NCBI GenBank assembly: GCA_021464415.1
Contig: CM038471.1
Span: 10,381,386 to 10,445,385, forward strand
Direction: 5' to 3'
DNA from: Lonicera japonica
Lineage: Eukaryota > Streptophyta > Magnoliopsida > Dipsacales > Caprifoliaceae
Length of the DNA stretch: 64,000 bases
In this document: one piece after another, positions 20,221 through 32,767 of the stretch
Layout: each line of letters starts with the position of its first letter
Position numbering within the stretch: position 1 is the first letter of the stretch
Made by a program: the position numbers and the translations under genes
Notes under the pieces: model-generated
The model's input: only the letters and a program-made list of their open reading frames with translations
What the model was told of the DNA's origin: nothing
The model's database searches: none

Positions 20221-21119
20221 GGTGTTAGGAACCATCTATCATAAAACCTTAAGCTGTCAGGTAGCGGGAAGATTCGAACCCGAGACCTTGTAGAATTTGA
20301 ACTCTGATACTATGTTAGAAACCATCTCACCCAAAAGCTTAAGCTGTTAGAAGAAGGAACCGCAATAAATATCATACTTAACACCCTCCGTCACGTGCAA
20401 CCCCATACTTGCACGTGGAGAGCATACAAGAATAGAATTATGCAATGAACCTTGGACCTCCAAGAGAACCAAGCTCTGATACCATATTAGGAACTAGCTC
20501 TCCCAAAAGCCTTGGTTCTCTGGGAGGTCCAAGGTTCAAGCCTTGGCACCTCCATCCCCCATTTGTTAATCCGAAATTAAAATTCTGTCTGTTTGGTGTA
20601 ATCCTGTTCCCATATGTTCTCCACGTGCGAGTATGGGGTCGTATGTGAGGGAGGGTGTTAAGTATGATATTCATTATGGTTCCTTCTCCTAACAACTTAA
20701 GCTTTTGGGAGAAATCAGAGCTCAACTTCTGTAAGGTCTCGGGTTCGAATCTTCTCGCATGCATTTGTTTCCCCCTTTGTGTTTGTACATTATGCACATT
20801 ATTGTTTGTGTACTAAGTGCACATTTGGTTTGGTTTGTCGGTTGCACCTGAGGGAGAGTGTTGAAGAGCATGATATATATTGTTGGCCCACTATCTACCG
20901 GCTTAAGCTTTTGGGAGAGATGATTCTTAACATGGTGTCAGAGGTTGGTTCTCTCAATTCCCCATCCATTAATCTTGAATCTGTCTATTCTGCATAGTTC
21001 TATTCTTGTCTCTCTCCACGTGCAAGTATGGGTTTGCACGTGAGAGAGGGTGTTAAGTATGATATTCATTGCAGTTCCTTCTCCTAATATTAAGCTTTTG
21101 GGAGAGCTAGGTTCTAACA
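20221..21119. mobile_element. TRIM-like mini-LTR array in the CMO intron
   Basis: A cluster of about 70-bp LTR-like units ending in (T)AACA, alternating with about 120-270 bp internals. The clearest unit, 20859-21119, has a 74-bp left repeat (20859-20932), a primer-binding-like TGGTGTCAGAGG, an interior, a purine run GAGAGAGGG and a 69-bp right repeat (21051-21119). Another plus unit starts at 20656. Minus-orientation units lie at 20313-20383 (with complementary primer site CTCTGATAC to its left) and about 20221-20265, and the array switches orientation near 20490. Short LTRs without coding fit terminal-repeat retrotransposons in miniature. Confidence 0.8.
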
Positions 21120-21340
21120 AATGGAAACCAACTGAATTCCTTGGAGTTGGATTAACATGGAAAAGTTTTTTTATGGAAAACAAAAACAACTTAATTAAAG
21201 GATAAATGGGTACCCTTTGATTTACATAGAAAAAGGAAATGATAGGATTATCATGGAAACTGGTTAAACAAAAATTTAATGCAATCAAACATTGCTAAAG
21301 ATGGGACAAAAATTGATCATCAGCAAATCAAAAAAATTAC

Positions 21341-21386
21341 CTGCCGGTAAAATAATCACTAGCATCTTTAATCTGTTCAGTATATC
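21341..21386 (-). pseudogene. Choline monooxygenase-like small exon (YTEQIKDASDYFTG)
   Basis: 46-bp minus-strand exon between TTTTAG and GGCAG|GTAATT. It encodes YTEQIKDASDYFTG, the segment just before the GRLGNVEYVVCRD region of CMO. Its phase matches the next exon exactly, the split AG|G arginine codon. The first CMO exon (transit peptide and WQVAG) should lie to the right but was not found before the LINE at 22391. Confidence 0.88.
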
Positions 21387-22356
21387 CTAAAATTAACAAG
21401 AAAAAGAAAGCAAAAATAAAGGTTAACAGCCAAACAAACGGCTTAAGAAGGGGTCTTCTTCCTTTACCATATACAATTCTAGACTAGTAGATTAATCAAA
21501 GAGATTTTATAAAACTAGTCTCGGAGCACACTCTACGCATGTGGAAGATGATACCTAATAATTCCTAACGTTATGTATAGACTTTAAAATAAAACAAGTA
21601 CAATGCTCAAACATTACTTCTACTGTAAGTTCCGAAGAGTGTAGGGTAATTGCATAATATCACAGGCATATTAAGAGTCCTGCTCACACTTTACATATAT
21701 GATAAATGACGGGGCCCGCTTTGTTGTCATTCAAATTGTAAATTAGACAATTTGAAATTAGGCAATTTGCAATTAGGCAACTTACTATTTTGACATGTGT
21801 TTGGGTTTGGTTGTGAAAGTTGGACAAACATAAATATGATTGTAATTGCTTAATTCTAGAACTAGGAACAAATTAAAGAGGCTTGAATATTTGAAGTAAA
21901 ACTTGTAATTTCTTACTTTTAGAACTAGGGAATTCATTATATTTTCAAGGAGATCCGGTGCCTACACTTGATGCCGATATCACTGGACAATTTTAAATAA
22001 ACATAGGGAACTCAAGACATATTTTACTCACTTTTGGGATTTTTCATTTAAGTCTTCCAAAAACTCTTTAAGTTAAAATCTGATAATACTTTTTTTTTCC
22101 TTAAATAAGCAGTATGATATACCACCACCTAGTGAGTCAACAACGAGGGAGGCGGAAAGAAAATAGAGTTTCGGTAGCTCGAACTTGACCCACACTATTT
22201 CCACTATTCTAGATGCTAGTGGGTGAAATAACGTTTAAATGCAAAAAAATTATAATTCATTAATTGAAAATAAACAAAATTGATCACTCCAAATTATTAC
22301 TCTACCAATACAAAATTATCTTGGTGGTGGTGGGTTTCAGGTTCATCGTCGCCATG
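21387..22356. other. Non-coding sequence, no exon found
   Basis: AT-rich. Repeated AAATTAGACAATTTG-type words at about 21737-21775 are a short degenerate tandem repeat. No CMO first exon seen. Confidence 0.4.
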
Positions 22357-22803
22357 GTTGACCTCACCGAGTATAACAATACAACGTTGTATTTTTTTTT
22401 TTTTTGATAAGAAACAAGCTTATATTGATAGAAGAATCAAGTACAAGCAAAGGAAATCTGGAAGAGGATGAGGAATCCATTACCCAGCAAACCAAAAACA
22501 AAAATGATACAAAAAAAGCATCACTAGGCACTAAAGAAAGCTGCCTCATGACAAAAACTAAAAACTGACTGACTATTCCATCTAATACAACCTACTAGCA
22601 TCATCAATTTGTGAACTTAGAAAATAAACTCTCAACCTATCTTAGACCATAGCAGCTGCTCAATCTCTATGAATCTCAGAAATAGACATAAACCCAAAAC
22701 TGTTTGAAGAATAAGCCCACAAAGAAGCTAATGCTTTGATTCTATCCCAAACTTTATCGATATCTTCCTCCTTATTCTCAAAAATTCGACTATTCCTTTC
22801 CTT

Positions 22804-25800
22804 TCATATACACCAAAGCAGAGCCTTACAACAACATCTCCACAACGTAAAGGATCTCGCTTTGTTTCCCTTGAATGTCCATTTGATCGATAAGAGTTCG
22901 CACCATGATCTTGGAAAAGCTGCTTGAAACCCAAATTCCTTAATAATATTGCCCCAAACTGAACTAGCAAATGAACAATGAATTGCTAGATGATCTATAC
23001 TCTCATAGTCCCTTTTACACAAAATGCAACACGCAGGAGAAATCATCAAATATGGTCTTCTAATTTGTAACAAATCCGCTGTATTAACTTTCCTCAACGA
23101 TGCAAGCCAAGAAAGGACTCTAACTTTGGATGGAATTCCTGATTTCCATACCATTTTGAAAGGATTGAATTTAGAACCTGCATTAAAACATGTTAGAATT
23201 TCAAAAAAAGACTTTGTTGTGAAAACTCCCGATTTCTCTCCCAACCACATTCTGCTATCATCTCCATGCCTAGAAATTTCCAAATTATGGATCATTCCCA
23301 TCAAAGCCATGTACTCTACTTCCTCCTCTTCTCTCACATTCCTTCTCAAAACAATGTCCCATGAAAAACTTGAATCTGAGACCCAATTTGTATAATCTGC
23401 TACTTTTGCTTTCGATTCCCTAGTAATCCGAAACAATGCCAGGAATCGAGCTTGCATTGTCTCATCACCGAGCAATAAATCTGACCAAAAGCTGACCTTA
23501 GAACCGTTCCCCACCTTATATCTTATATTCTACCTAAAATCTTTGAAACCTTGTGCAATTGCTTTCCACGGGTTCCGATACGTACCCCTTCTAATCTTCG
23601 TCGAATCCCAACCATTGTCATTTAACCCGTACTTGCTCTTTATTATCTTGTGCCACAGGGACTCTGTCTCTAACCGAAATCTCCATAGCCACTTCCCCAA
23701 TAATGCCTCATTTCTTTTCACCAAATTACCAATGCCCAAGCCTCCCATTTCCTTGCTTTTTGAAACAATTTTCCAAGCAACCAAGTGTTCTCCTTTTCCT
23801 TTATCCATCGACTCCCACAAAAAGTTTCTCATCAACTTCTCGGTAATCTTGGCTATTGCCGTCGGAATCTTGAAAATAAACAAAAAATAAATTGGAATAC
23901 TATCTAGTACTGAGTGAATAAGAGTTAACTTGCCTCCTCTAGATATACATCCCTTATACCACCCTTTCAGACGCTTCCCAATATTTTCGACAACCGTATT
24001 CCAAAAACTAGCTTTCATCGGATTATCGCCTAACGGAAGCCCTAGATAGGACATAGGCCAGCAACCCATACTACACCCAATTCTCCCGGCCAACACCCGC
24101 ATATCCTCTTCCTCCACATTGATACCTACAATCTCCATCTTTGATCTATTAATCTTCAATCCCGAAGCATACCCAAAAATGTCTAAGATACCCATCAGAT
24201 TACCAATCTTTTCTTCATTTTTTGAAAGGAAAAAAATGGTATCGTTAGCAAATTGCAGGTGCAACAAACTTATATTTTCCGTCCCGATTGAGAAACCTTC
24301 AATTAATCCTTTTACCTTGGCCCTCTCCACCAAGATATTTAAAACATCCGACACTATAACAAAAATGAAAGGAGATAGTGGATCTCCTTGCCTCAGCCCT
24401 CTTGACGCTTTAAAATTACCTCTCGGTTTCCCGTTCATCATAATGGAAAAATTTATCGAGAATAAACAGCCTTTAATCCACTTTCGCCATCTTTCCCTAA
24501 AGCCCTTCTTCTCAAGAACATGGTCAACGAAATCCCATTCGATGTGATCGTAAGCCTTCTCGAAATCAATTTTCAACACAACACCTTGTTTCTTCCTTTC
24601 TCTATACTCTTCCACACCTTCGTTAGCTATAAGTGCTAAGTCAAGAATTTGTCTTCCTTTCACAAATGCACCTTGAGACATACCAATCGTTTCACCCAAT
24701 ATCTCCCTTAAACTCAATGACAAAACCTTTGCAAGTACTTTGTAAAGACTAGTCGTTAGACTTATTGGTCGAAAATCCTTCAATTTGAGTGACGTTATCT
24801 TCTTTGGTAATAGGCAAATATACGTGGAATTAGTGCAAGCATTTACCACACCCTTCTCGAAGAACTCTCTCAGAACCTTCATTACATCTTCTTTCAAAAC
24901 ATCCCATCCTTTCTTAAAAACTTCCAACGTGTACCCATCGGGACCCGGCGTTTTATTGCCTTCACATGAATCAATGGCCGCTTTCACTTCATCTACTTCA
25001 AATGGCCTCTCAAGCCACTGCTTACTTTCGGTACAAATGGGATTCCATTCTAAGCCTTCAAACCTCACTTTAGCTTTGTCTTCTCTCGTGTACAAATTTT
25101 TAAAGAAGCTTATCAACTCACTTTAGATCTCAGATGCCTCGTTCACTATCGACCCATCATCCCATTCTAACTTACTTATGAACTTATTCACTTTTCTTTG
25201 ATTTACTATTCGATGGAACAAATTTGAATTGGCATCCCACTCTGTAACTCCTTTAATTTTGGCTTTTTGATTCCATGAAACTTCTTCTTTCAACAACATC
25301 TCATCGAAATCTGATATCAACTTCAATCTCTCGGCTTTCGTATCCTCTCCAATTGTCCCCCTAGCTTCTTCATCATCAATTTCCTTAATGCGTTGAGAAA
25401 GTAGCTCCTTTATTCTAACATCCCCAAAAGACTCGGAATTCCATTGCTTTATTTTGTGTTTTACCCTCTTCAACTTCTCCATAAATTTGTAACCCTCCTA
25501 CCCACTTCCCGAATTATCAAGCCACTATTCCTTGAATTTCACTAAAAAGTCACGATCGCTCAACCACATATTCTCGAAGCAGAACGGAGTAGGACCCCAT
25601 TTAAATAGACTTGAATCAAGGAGCAAAGGAAAATGATCAGATGTTAATCGAACCGCCACCTCTTGTCTTGCGATTGCCATCCCATCCCATCCAGCCGAAA
25701 ACATAAATCTATCAATCCTAGAATGAATTGTGCCATTTGACCAAGTAAAAGTTGAATTACTAATACCCGGGTCAATCAAATCCGAATTCCTGATAAATTC

Positions 25801-26289
25801 ATCAAGACACCTCATGCTTCTAGTCCACCTCCCCTCAACCCCACCTTTTTTCTCCGATGGATATCTAATAGTATTGAAATCTCCACCAAGATACCATTTG
25901 CTACCATACAACCCAAATAAACTAGCTAATTCCTCCCAAAAAGCACTAATTTCTCTGTATCTACACGGACTGTAAATGCCGGTAAACCACCAACTTTCAC
26001 CCTGCTTTGGTTTAAGCTTAACAAAAAGAGTATAACTTCCTTCTATAGATTCTTCACACACCACCACTCTCACATCCCAAATTATAATTACTCCACCAGA
26101 TCTGCCTTCCGAAGGAATATAAGCCCAGTCTTTGAATCTGACACCCCACACCGCACTAATTGTTTCCCATGTGATTACCTCCCTCTTTGTTTCCTGTAAA
26201 ACTAGAATATCCGGCTTTTCTCTCACTACTACTTCCTTGATACTTTTTTTCTTCTCCCTCCCTCCCAAACCCCTAATATTCCAAGACAT
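22804..26289 (-). pseudogene. LINE ORF2: endonuclease, reverse transcriptase, zf-RVT
   Basis: A single minus-strand frame starts at ATG 26289 (MSWNIRGLGG). The APE-type endonuclease shows LVLQETK, GDFNTIR, SRIDRFM and SDHFPLLLD. The reverse transcriptase shows PGPDGY, LTTSLYKVLAK, QGAFVKGRQILD, LRQGDPLSPFIF, and LQFANDTIFF where FADD is expected, so one catalytic Asp is Asn. The C-terminal zf-RVT region has KVRVLSWLASLRKVNTADLL and CCILCKRDYESIDHLAIHC. Stops at about 25525 (and one shortly after), 25123 and 23530 interrupt it without changing frame. Activity copies DNA from RNA at nicked target sites. Confidence 0.92.
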
Positions 26290-26294
26290 AATCT

Positions 26295-27418
26295 TTATCG
26301 AGAACCTTTTACACCCCTTCTAATTGAGCTACCTTCATTATGTTTCTCGTAATTCACTTCGCACTTCAAATTATGTAGCTCTCTAACCCCCATCTTGCCT
26401 GACTTCTTGCATTTCTTCTTGTTACCAGTTTCTGAACAACTAGTAGCAATCATGTTGACCCCCATCTCTTCTAATAACTTACTGTATTTCAACTTTTCTA
26501 CTTCATTTAGCCCCACCCAATCCTTGTTGTTGCCTGACTCCCTACAAACCACCCTTTGAGAATTGCCTGATTTGCTAAAATGCTTATCTCTGATTAAAAC
26601 CTTCAATGGTGTATCATTGCCTTCTGATTCCAAACGGTCTGATGAACTCACTACTTCACTACCCCCCTTATTTGCCTCTGTTAACTTGTTATTTGCTGCT
26701 GAAACCTTACAAACTGTTGATAAGCATGCCCCACTGCCCCCATAATCTGCCTCAAAAAACTCATAACTGATTACTGGAAGTACCCGTTGAATGGCAGTAC
26801 TTTGAAGCGTTACAACCCTTGATTTTGATTTTGCCACCCAAACATCATTGTTTTCCACCATTGATGTTAATGGAATACCCGTTTTATCACCATCTCATTA
26901 TTGTAAAACATAGTCATAGGTAGCTTACTTAGCCTCCTATTCACCCTTATGTCACCTGTGAGAACCGAAAGAAGATTACCCAGTTTGAATATGCAACCTC
27001 GAACCTGGTCGTAACTAACTTGAGACCACCAACTACTCGATTGTTCATTCCTCCTTGCTATGTAATTACTGATACTGTTGCCTGTGTTACCTACATTAAA
27101 CAAACTCATCAAACTTTCTCCATTTTCTTCAAAATGTTCAAAACTAGCATTATCTTCTAATTTTTCCCCATCGGAACTTTCATTATATAAGGTGCCTTCT
27201 TCATCACATTCTAGATCGTCATCCTTAAATTGCAAATTGGCTTTGTCAGATGAATTAATGTTATCTTCCCCCCACACGGATTCCAAATTCATTCCATCAC
27301 GTATTACATTGCTTTGACTCGTACTACCCAATAACTCACCTTCCCAATTTTCCATTACCTTCCCATTACTCGTACCTTCAATATCCTCACCTGCTTTTAA
27401 CGTGACCTTGCCCTTCAT
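26295..27418 (-). pseudogene. LINE ORF1 remnant
   Basis: Acidic, Ser/Asn/Glu-rich frame starting MKGKVTLKAGEDIEGTSNGK at 27418. It stops at 26867, and a second frame (26861-26295) carries on, so there is a frameshift near 26865. It ends five bases before the ORF2 ATG, consistent with an upstream ORF1. I do not see the usual DUF4283 or CCHC knuckle, so the N-terminal part is probably missing or highly diverged. Confidence 0.6.
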
Positions 27419-27527
27419 TTTACGCTTGCTGTAGACTTGATTTAGTTGTTGTTCCTCTCTCTCTCTCGCGAATGTCGAATGATGCTTAACGTTGTTGACC
27501 TTACCGAGTATTACAATACAACGTTGT

Positions 27528-28869
27528 CGAATAAATATATATATATATACACACTAGATTACACGTGTTATTTAAGTATATTTAATTTAACTTAAAATAT
27601 AAAATAAAAATATTAAGTGGTCTGGTTATGCAATAAATTACTTTGAGAAATGACTTTTTTTTTCACTAATTTTGTTTTATTGTGTGCACTATTTATCATT
27701 CAAAAATATATTAAATTTCAACTGTACAATTATTTATCCTTTAAATATTTTTTAGATTTGAAATGATTTCGCATTCAATAATATGATGCTTCAATGAGCT
27801 TTTATTTATAATGAAAAATAAAGCGTGCATGAAAGCGATTAATCCTACGTTTATTATTTTGTGGTAATCTGCAAAAGCCGATTTTCAGTCTCGATTAAAT
27901 AAGTAAATTCTAGTTCTAGATTGGTTGTTGTTTTTGAAAAACAATTGTTCTTATCTAAAATGTGAAATTAAATAGAAATTAAAGCAAATAAGAAACAATC
28001 AATCAACACTAGAAATAACGAGGTATCACTACTTGTATAGGATTAATCATCGAGACCAACCAATAAAATTTCATTATGAATAAATAGAGTTCACAGACTC
28101 AATATGACCAATGACTGACTTACATAAGTAACAGTCGAATTGTCGTCTCCTACATCTATTGTTCAACGCCTCAATCTTGAATTGCACGATCAAAATTACA
28201 GCGCCTCACACACTTTAGACTCGCTTCAATATGATGGCATATTGACTCCTCTGGTTATATTTGAAAAAGCTTGATTGTGACCTCTTTATTCCTTAGAAAC
28301 GAATAACAATTGGCATGAAAACAAACATTAGTGGTAAATTTTTCTTCAAAACAGTTTTGAGGTTTTGACATCTCTTTTTAACTTTGAAAGGGCTCTCAAA
28401 ACTTGTGTTAGTGATCCAAGATAAAAGGTTATATTTATAAAAGAAAAACTTGATCAAATCCCTGAATTAGGTTAAAAGCTAGAAAAATGGAAAAGATACT
28501 GTGAAAACTGTCAAAACCACAAAACTAACGCTAAAAAGAACTCGCTAAGGCCTAAAATACACTTGGACCGGTCAGGCCTTTAAGAACATGTTGCTGACTA
28601 GTCTTGAGTGTTGGGATACCGATCTGGCCTTTGGGCAATTTCTGTTTTTCGCGTTTTCTGCCTGATTTTCATAATTTTAAGTCCATTTAACCTTCGATTT
28701 GATCCAAATTTTTGTGACAACTGTAGGAATATTAGAAGTTTGGGTATATTTACTAATCCACATCAGAAGTCTCCAGATTACCTTTTTTTATACCATATTA
28801 CTAATCCACATGCCAAGTACATATGGTATATTTACATTACTCACACCCCAACTTGAACTAATGTTGATG
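27528..28869. other. Non-coding AT-rich sequence
   Basis: TA dinucleotide run at 27535-27550. A segment at about 28010-28130 (GAGGTATCACTACTTG...GACCAACC) resembles 60985-61085 and marks a dispersed repeat. The small frames at 28608 and 28699 have no recognisable features. Confidence 0.4.
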
Positions 28870-29137
28870 CTTGAAGTAGTCCATGAACTAAGAGATGTTG
28901 ATTATAATCCAAGGATCTTTATAATTTTGCCTAAGAATATGAGATTGATGAGAAAGAATTGGAGAAAAGCCAGAGAGAGAGAGAACTACTAATCTTACTA
29001 CCATAGCTTCCATTGCTCAGTTAGAGTGTTTATCGTGTTTAAGGGTGAGAAAGAGAGAGATTACAATTATTGAAAGCTCAATAACGTAGGAAGTCGTTAT
29101 AATTTCTAAAACTTTGAAAGTAATGCTACTGAGTCCC

Positions 29138-29163
29138 AACAACAACAACAACAACAACAACAA
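29138..29163. repeat. (CAA)n microsatellite
   Basis: About nine CAA units. Confidence 0.9.
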
Positions 29164-29559
29164 AAGAACCACCAAAAGAACAACCCAAAAGTGATTTCTA
29201 ACCAATCTCTATCATTCCCCACTTTCTCTCTCCTAAACCCAGTGCAAATGTGTTGTTCATATTCATTTGGGTTGTATCGAATTTTTCCTCATCTTTATAA
29301 TCGCAATTAAGGGTGTTTTTGGTTTTAGTTGAGCTGAAAATTAAGAAATTCAAATCCAACCTAAATTTAAAAGTTCGGTTTCAAAATTTTCGAAACCCAA
29401 ATTCAACCCAAACTTTTCGGTTTGGTTTTATTCGGTTTTTATGTATATGTTTTCAAATCAATTTAATATAATAGTGCAATACTAAATAGTATCTCTAAAG
29501 GAAGGATCATGGGTTTTTATGTATATTTGTTTTAGAAAAAATTAATTTTATTATGCAAG

Positions 29560-30490
29560 TTTTTAGGATCAGACTCTAGAATATGGAAGGGGGATGTGTT
29601 AGGAATATTTTCAGTCAAGTCTTTCTTCAAAACAATTACGCGTTCGGTTGAAGATAGAATATTTGAGCCATGTAATATGAAATGGAAGACATGTACTCCT
29701 ATAAAGGTTAGAGTGTTGGCTTGGCTAGCAGCACTTAGGAAGATTAACACGGCAGATTTATTGCAAGTTAGAAAGCCGTTTCAACAGTCGTCTCCGTCTT
29801 GGTGCATTATGTGCAAAGGTAGTAATGAGAGTTTAGATCATTTGCTGATCCATTGCCTGTTTGTTCACTCCATTTGGTCCAACATTAGGAGGGAATTCAA
29901 CTTGATTTCAATATTCCCAGGTTCATGGTATGATTTGTTGATAGGAAAGTGGTGCTTGAGAGGAGATAAGAAAAAATCGAAAGTGTTATTGTGGTGTAAT
30001 TCTATGGCGGTGTTGTGGTGTGTCTGGAAAGAAAGAAATGCTAGGATATTTGAAGATAATGAGGAAAATGAAGAGAAGGTGTGGCAAAGAGTCAAGTCGT
30101 TAGCTTCGTTGTGGGCATTCTTGTCTAAGAAATTTGGTATTCTTTCTATGTTAAATATTTTACGTAACTAGGCAGCAGCTATAACGTAAAAGAAATAGCT
30201 TTTGGTTTTCTCTTGGTGATAGAGATTTGTAGGGGATGTGTAGCTATAGGTTTTTAGGGAGGTTTCTGGTTGTATAGTTGTTTGTTTTATGTGGTGTTAG
30301 TTTAGTCCGCTCCGTGATGTAGCCCGTGGTGTTCGAGTTGGGCCGTTTTGTGTTTGAGCTGGGTTGTTTTGTGTTTTGTTTTGTTTTTCTTGTTGGTTGT
30401 ATGTGGACTTCTCGTTCACTTTCATCTTTTTTCTGCTTGTATTTGGTTTTTTCTATCAATATAAGCTTTGTTTCTGATAAAAAAATAAAA
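29560..30490 (+). mobile_element. 5'-truncated LINE fragment
   Basis: Plus-strand copy of only the 3' part of the same LINE family. The open frame 29596-30171 encodes KVRVLAWLAALRKINTADLL and CIMCKGSNESLDHLLIHC (zf-RVT), then WKERNARIFEDNEEN. The 3' end CTATCAATATAAGC...TTTCTGATAAAAAAATAAAA matches the tail of the large LINE. 5' truncation is typical of LINE insertion. Target duplication not clear. Confidence 0.88.
29596..30171 (+). pseudogene. LINE ORF2 C-terminal zf-RVT fragment
   Basis: 191 codons, open from before the first ATG. It parallels residues around KVRVLSWLASLRKVNTADLL of the LINE at 22.8-23.5 kb. There is no reverse transcriptase domain and no independent function is expected. 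Confidence 0.85.
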
Positions 30491-30704
30491 TTTGTAATGA
30501 AACAAAACGTTGTCATTTTGAAGTTTAAGTTAAAATCTTCCTTGTTTAGATCTTGCATGATTAAATGAAAATTAACTTTGAAGCTATTATTTATGAGTGA
30601 TGAAATAGTGAGATTTTCATAAAAGAATAAAAAAATTTGAGACTTAAGACTTGAGAGAAATGGTGCAAATGTTAGAATGAAAAGAATAAGTGATGGGTGC
30701 GTAA

Positions 30705-30796
30705 GTAGTAGTAGTAGTAGTAGTGATGGGTTCGTAAGGTTTGAAGAAATAATAGTAGTAGTAATAGTAGTAGTAGTAGTAGTAGTAGTAGTATGA
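30705..30796. repeat. (AGT)n microsatellite, interrupted
   Basis: Two blocks of AGT/TAG repeats separated by GATGGGTTCGTAAGG. Confidence 0.85.
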
Positions 30797-31380
30797 ATAG
30801 GGTTTAGTAATAAATGCGGAATTTAATATTGCGTGGATAAATAATTAAACAATAAATATTTAACTATATATATCAAAGAAATATGGCAACAATATAAAAC
30901 ATAATATCAAACAATATGATAAATAGAGAGCTTGACTTTCGAAAAATAGAACTGTAAAACTCCAAAACGTTTTGGTTATGTGTTTCAGTTGTTTAGACCA
31001 TACATCCGTACTCGAGATTGGCATTCAAGAAGTTTCACTAAACAATCTTCTTTGGGTGAAGATCAAACATTAATATAAGTGTAATACTTCTCACTACACT
31101 CACACAAGATGGATTCTTGCTTAACTATGAGAATGCTTCTCACAAATGGATAAATAAAATTTGTTTGGTGATACACAATAATATACAATAACTCTCAAGT
31201 ACATATAAAAATATAAAATAAAGCTCACTTCTAACGTTACAGATAATAAAGAAATATAGCTCAAGAATGATGTATATAATCAATGAAGGATTTTTTAATT
31301 TGATCTTTTGTGAATGATGAATAATTATTTAAGAAATGTTTGTGGTAGTGTAAAAAGTGTTTTTAAAATCAATAAGTACC

Positions 31381-31406
31381 CCCCCCCCCCCCCCCCCCAA
31401 AAAAAA
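31381..31406. repeat. Poly-C then poly-A homopolymer
   Basis: 18 C followed by about 8 A. Another long C/A tract occurs at 59324-59365. True lengths may be uncertain because homopolymers assemble poorly. Confidence 0.8.
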
Positions 31407-32767
31407 ATAATATGCCCGTTTGTGAAGTTATAGGGGAGGGTATAGCAAAGATAGGCCATCAAATCAAAAATCCCAATGTATATTTAGAACTTTTAGTCGA
31501 ATAAGAAAGGCTATATGCTTAGTCGACCAAGGGGTACTGCCCAATATCGAAAAATCAACTCATTCAAAAATTATCGCAAAGCTCAAGGAATGTTCCAAAA
31601 ATGTTTCTAAGCATGTTGTGATAGTTTTTGAACATTAAACCATTTGTATAAATTGGTTATGAATTTAATACAAAAACCGCTTTATGTAAAAAGTTGTTTT
31701 CAAAGAAATTCAACTCAAACTTGTTTGATTCAATCATTAAATGATGCATGATTATGATTTGAGCTATAGATATTGATCAATGACTAAACTTTACAAAAAA
31801 CCTAAATAGTCACTCAATATCGATTTAATGTGTTTCTTTATTCTTCAATTTGTTCTTCACTTGAATGAATGCATTTCATCTTGATCTTGGATTTCCTTGT
31901 GAAGAATATATTCTTGTGTGGGTTTGATAATCCTTGAGGAGTGTAATGATTTCAGTTCTTCATATCTCACGTGGGATCTATAGTGCTTGTTTGAAATTTA
32001 TTGCTATAATTCATTTAACAAATATGTTAAATTACACATGATTAAATTATTGATCAAAATAAGATTAAAGGCATTTTAGGTCAACATATATCAAATTGTG
32101 TGTTTAATGTGAAATTCGATTTGTTCGGTTCGGTTTTGGAGTGGCCTAACCCTAACTTCTTCAGTTTTGATTTGTACGTTTTGGTTTTGGTATTTTATTT
32201 CTTTCTGATCAGTGCAGTATGGTTTAGTTTGGTTAGTTTTTTGATTGACCACAACACCCCTAGTCGCAATCCATTCCCTGGTTTCTAACTCATCATCCTC
32301 CAAAAACTACTCGAGGAGCTAGACCTTCCAAAGAAATCCAAGACCAACAAGTCAATGAATCTGTGTCCTTGTTGGGGAGTATTAAGGTTCTCCAACAAAA
32401 GCACGGTCACGGGGGCCTTTTCTCGTAAATTTCTTTGAATTGCTGCATGACAAACAATCTCTAACCACTATATAAACCAGAAAAATTCACATGGAAATCC
32501 GGAATGCTGAAATTGTGGTATTATTCATTGATGATTTGGATAATGTCTAGTTACAAAGAAGAGATCCAAGACTAAAGAGGATAACGGGTGAATATTTGAG
32601 TTCAGATCTTCAAAAGAATGTCGAGAGGAAAAAATAAAATTTTATGCTGTCATCTTTGTTTTTTGTTTTTATGAACACCTCCAATACATCTTATTTGTTA
32701 TCCATGCTAAATACAAAAAAAAAATCACATAACTCCCAGTTAAAAGAATGTAACGTGCAGATTATAA

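Larger units (their letters stand above)
22357..27527 (-). mobile_element. L1-type LINE with 34-bp target duplication
   Basis: Non-LTR retrotransposon 22391-27493 on the minus strand. Its poly-A tail appears as a T run at 22392-22405. Target duplications of 34 bp flank it: 22357-22390 and 27494-27527, starting GTTGACC and ending CAACGTTGT, with two mismatches. It carries ORF1, then an APE endonuclease, reverse transcriptase and C-terminal zinc-binding domain. At least three in-frame stops, an ORF1 frameshift and a changed active site show it is dead. A 5'-truncated relative is at 29560-30490. Confidence 0.93.
30491..32255. other. Non-coding sequence with simple repeats
   Basis: Includes AGT repeats (about 30705-30723 and 30750-30796) and an 18-base C run at 31381-31398 followed by A. 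The 32100-32260 part is rich in GGTT(C/T)GGTTTTGG words, like a common AT-rich plant repeat also seen near 29390-29440. No coding evidence. Confidence 0.45.

Noticed and set aside
20260..20290. Possible tRNA gene because of GATTCGAACCCGAGACC
   Set aside because: Only a B-box-like word is present, no cloverleaf, and it lies in the interior of TRIM-like units where a similar word recurs near 20745.
29017..29205. Leucine-rich minus-strand frame with a poly-Leu stretch
   Set aside because: It is the translation of the (CAA)n microsatellite.
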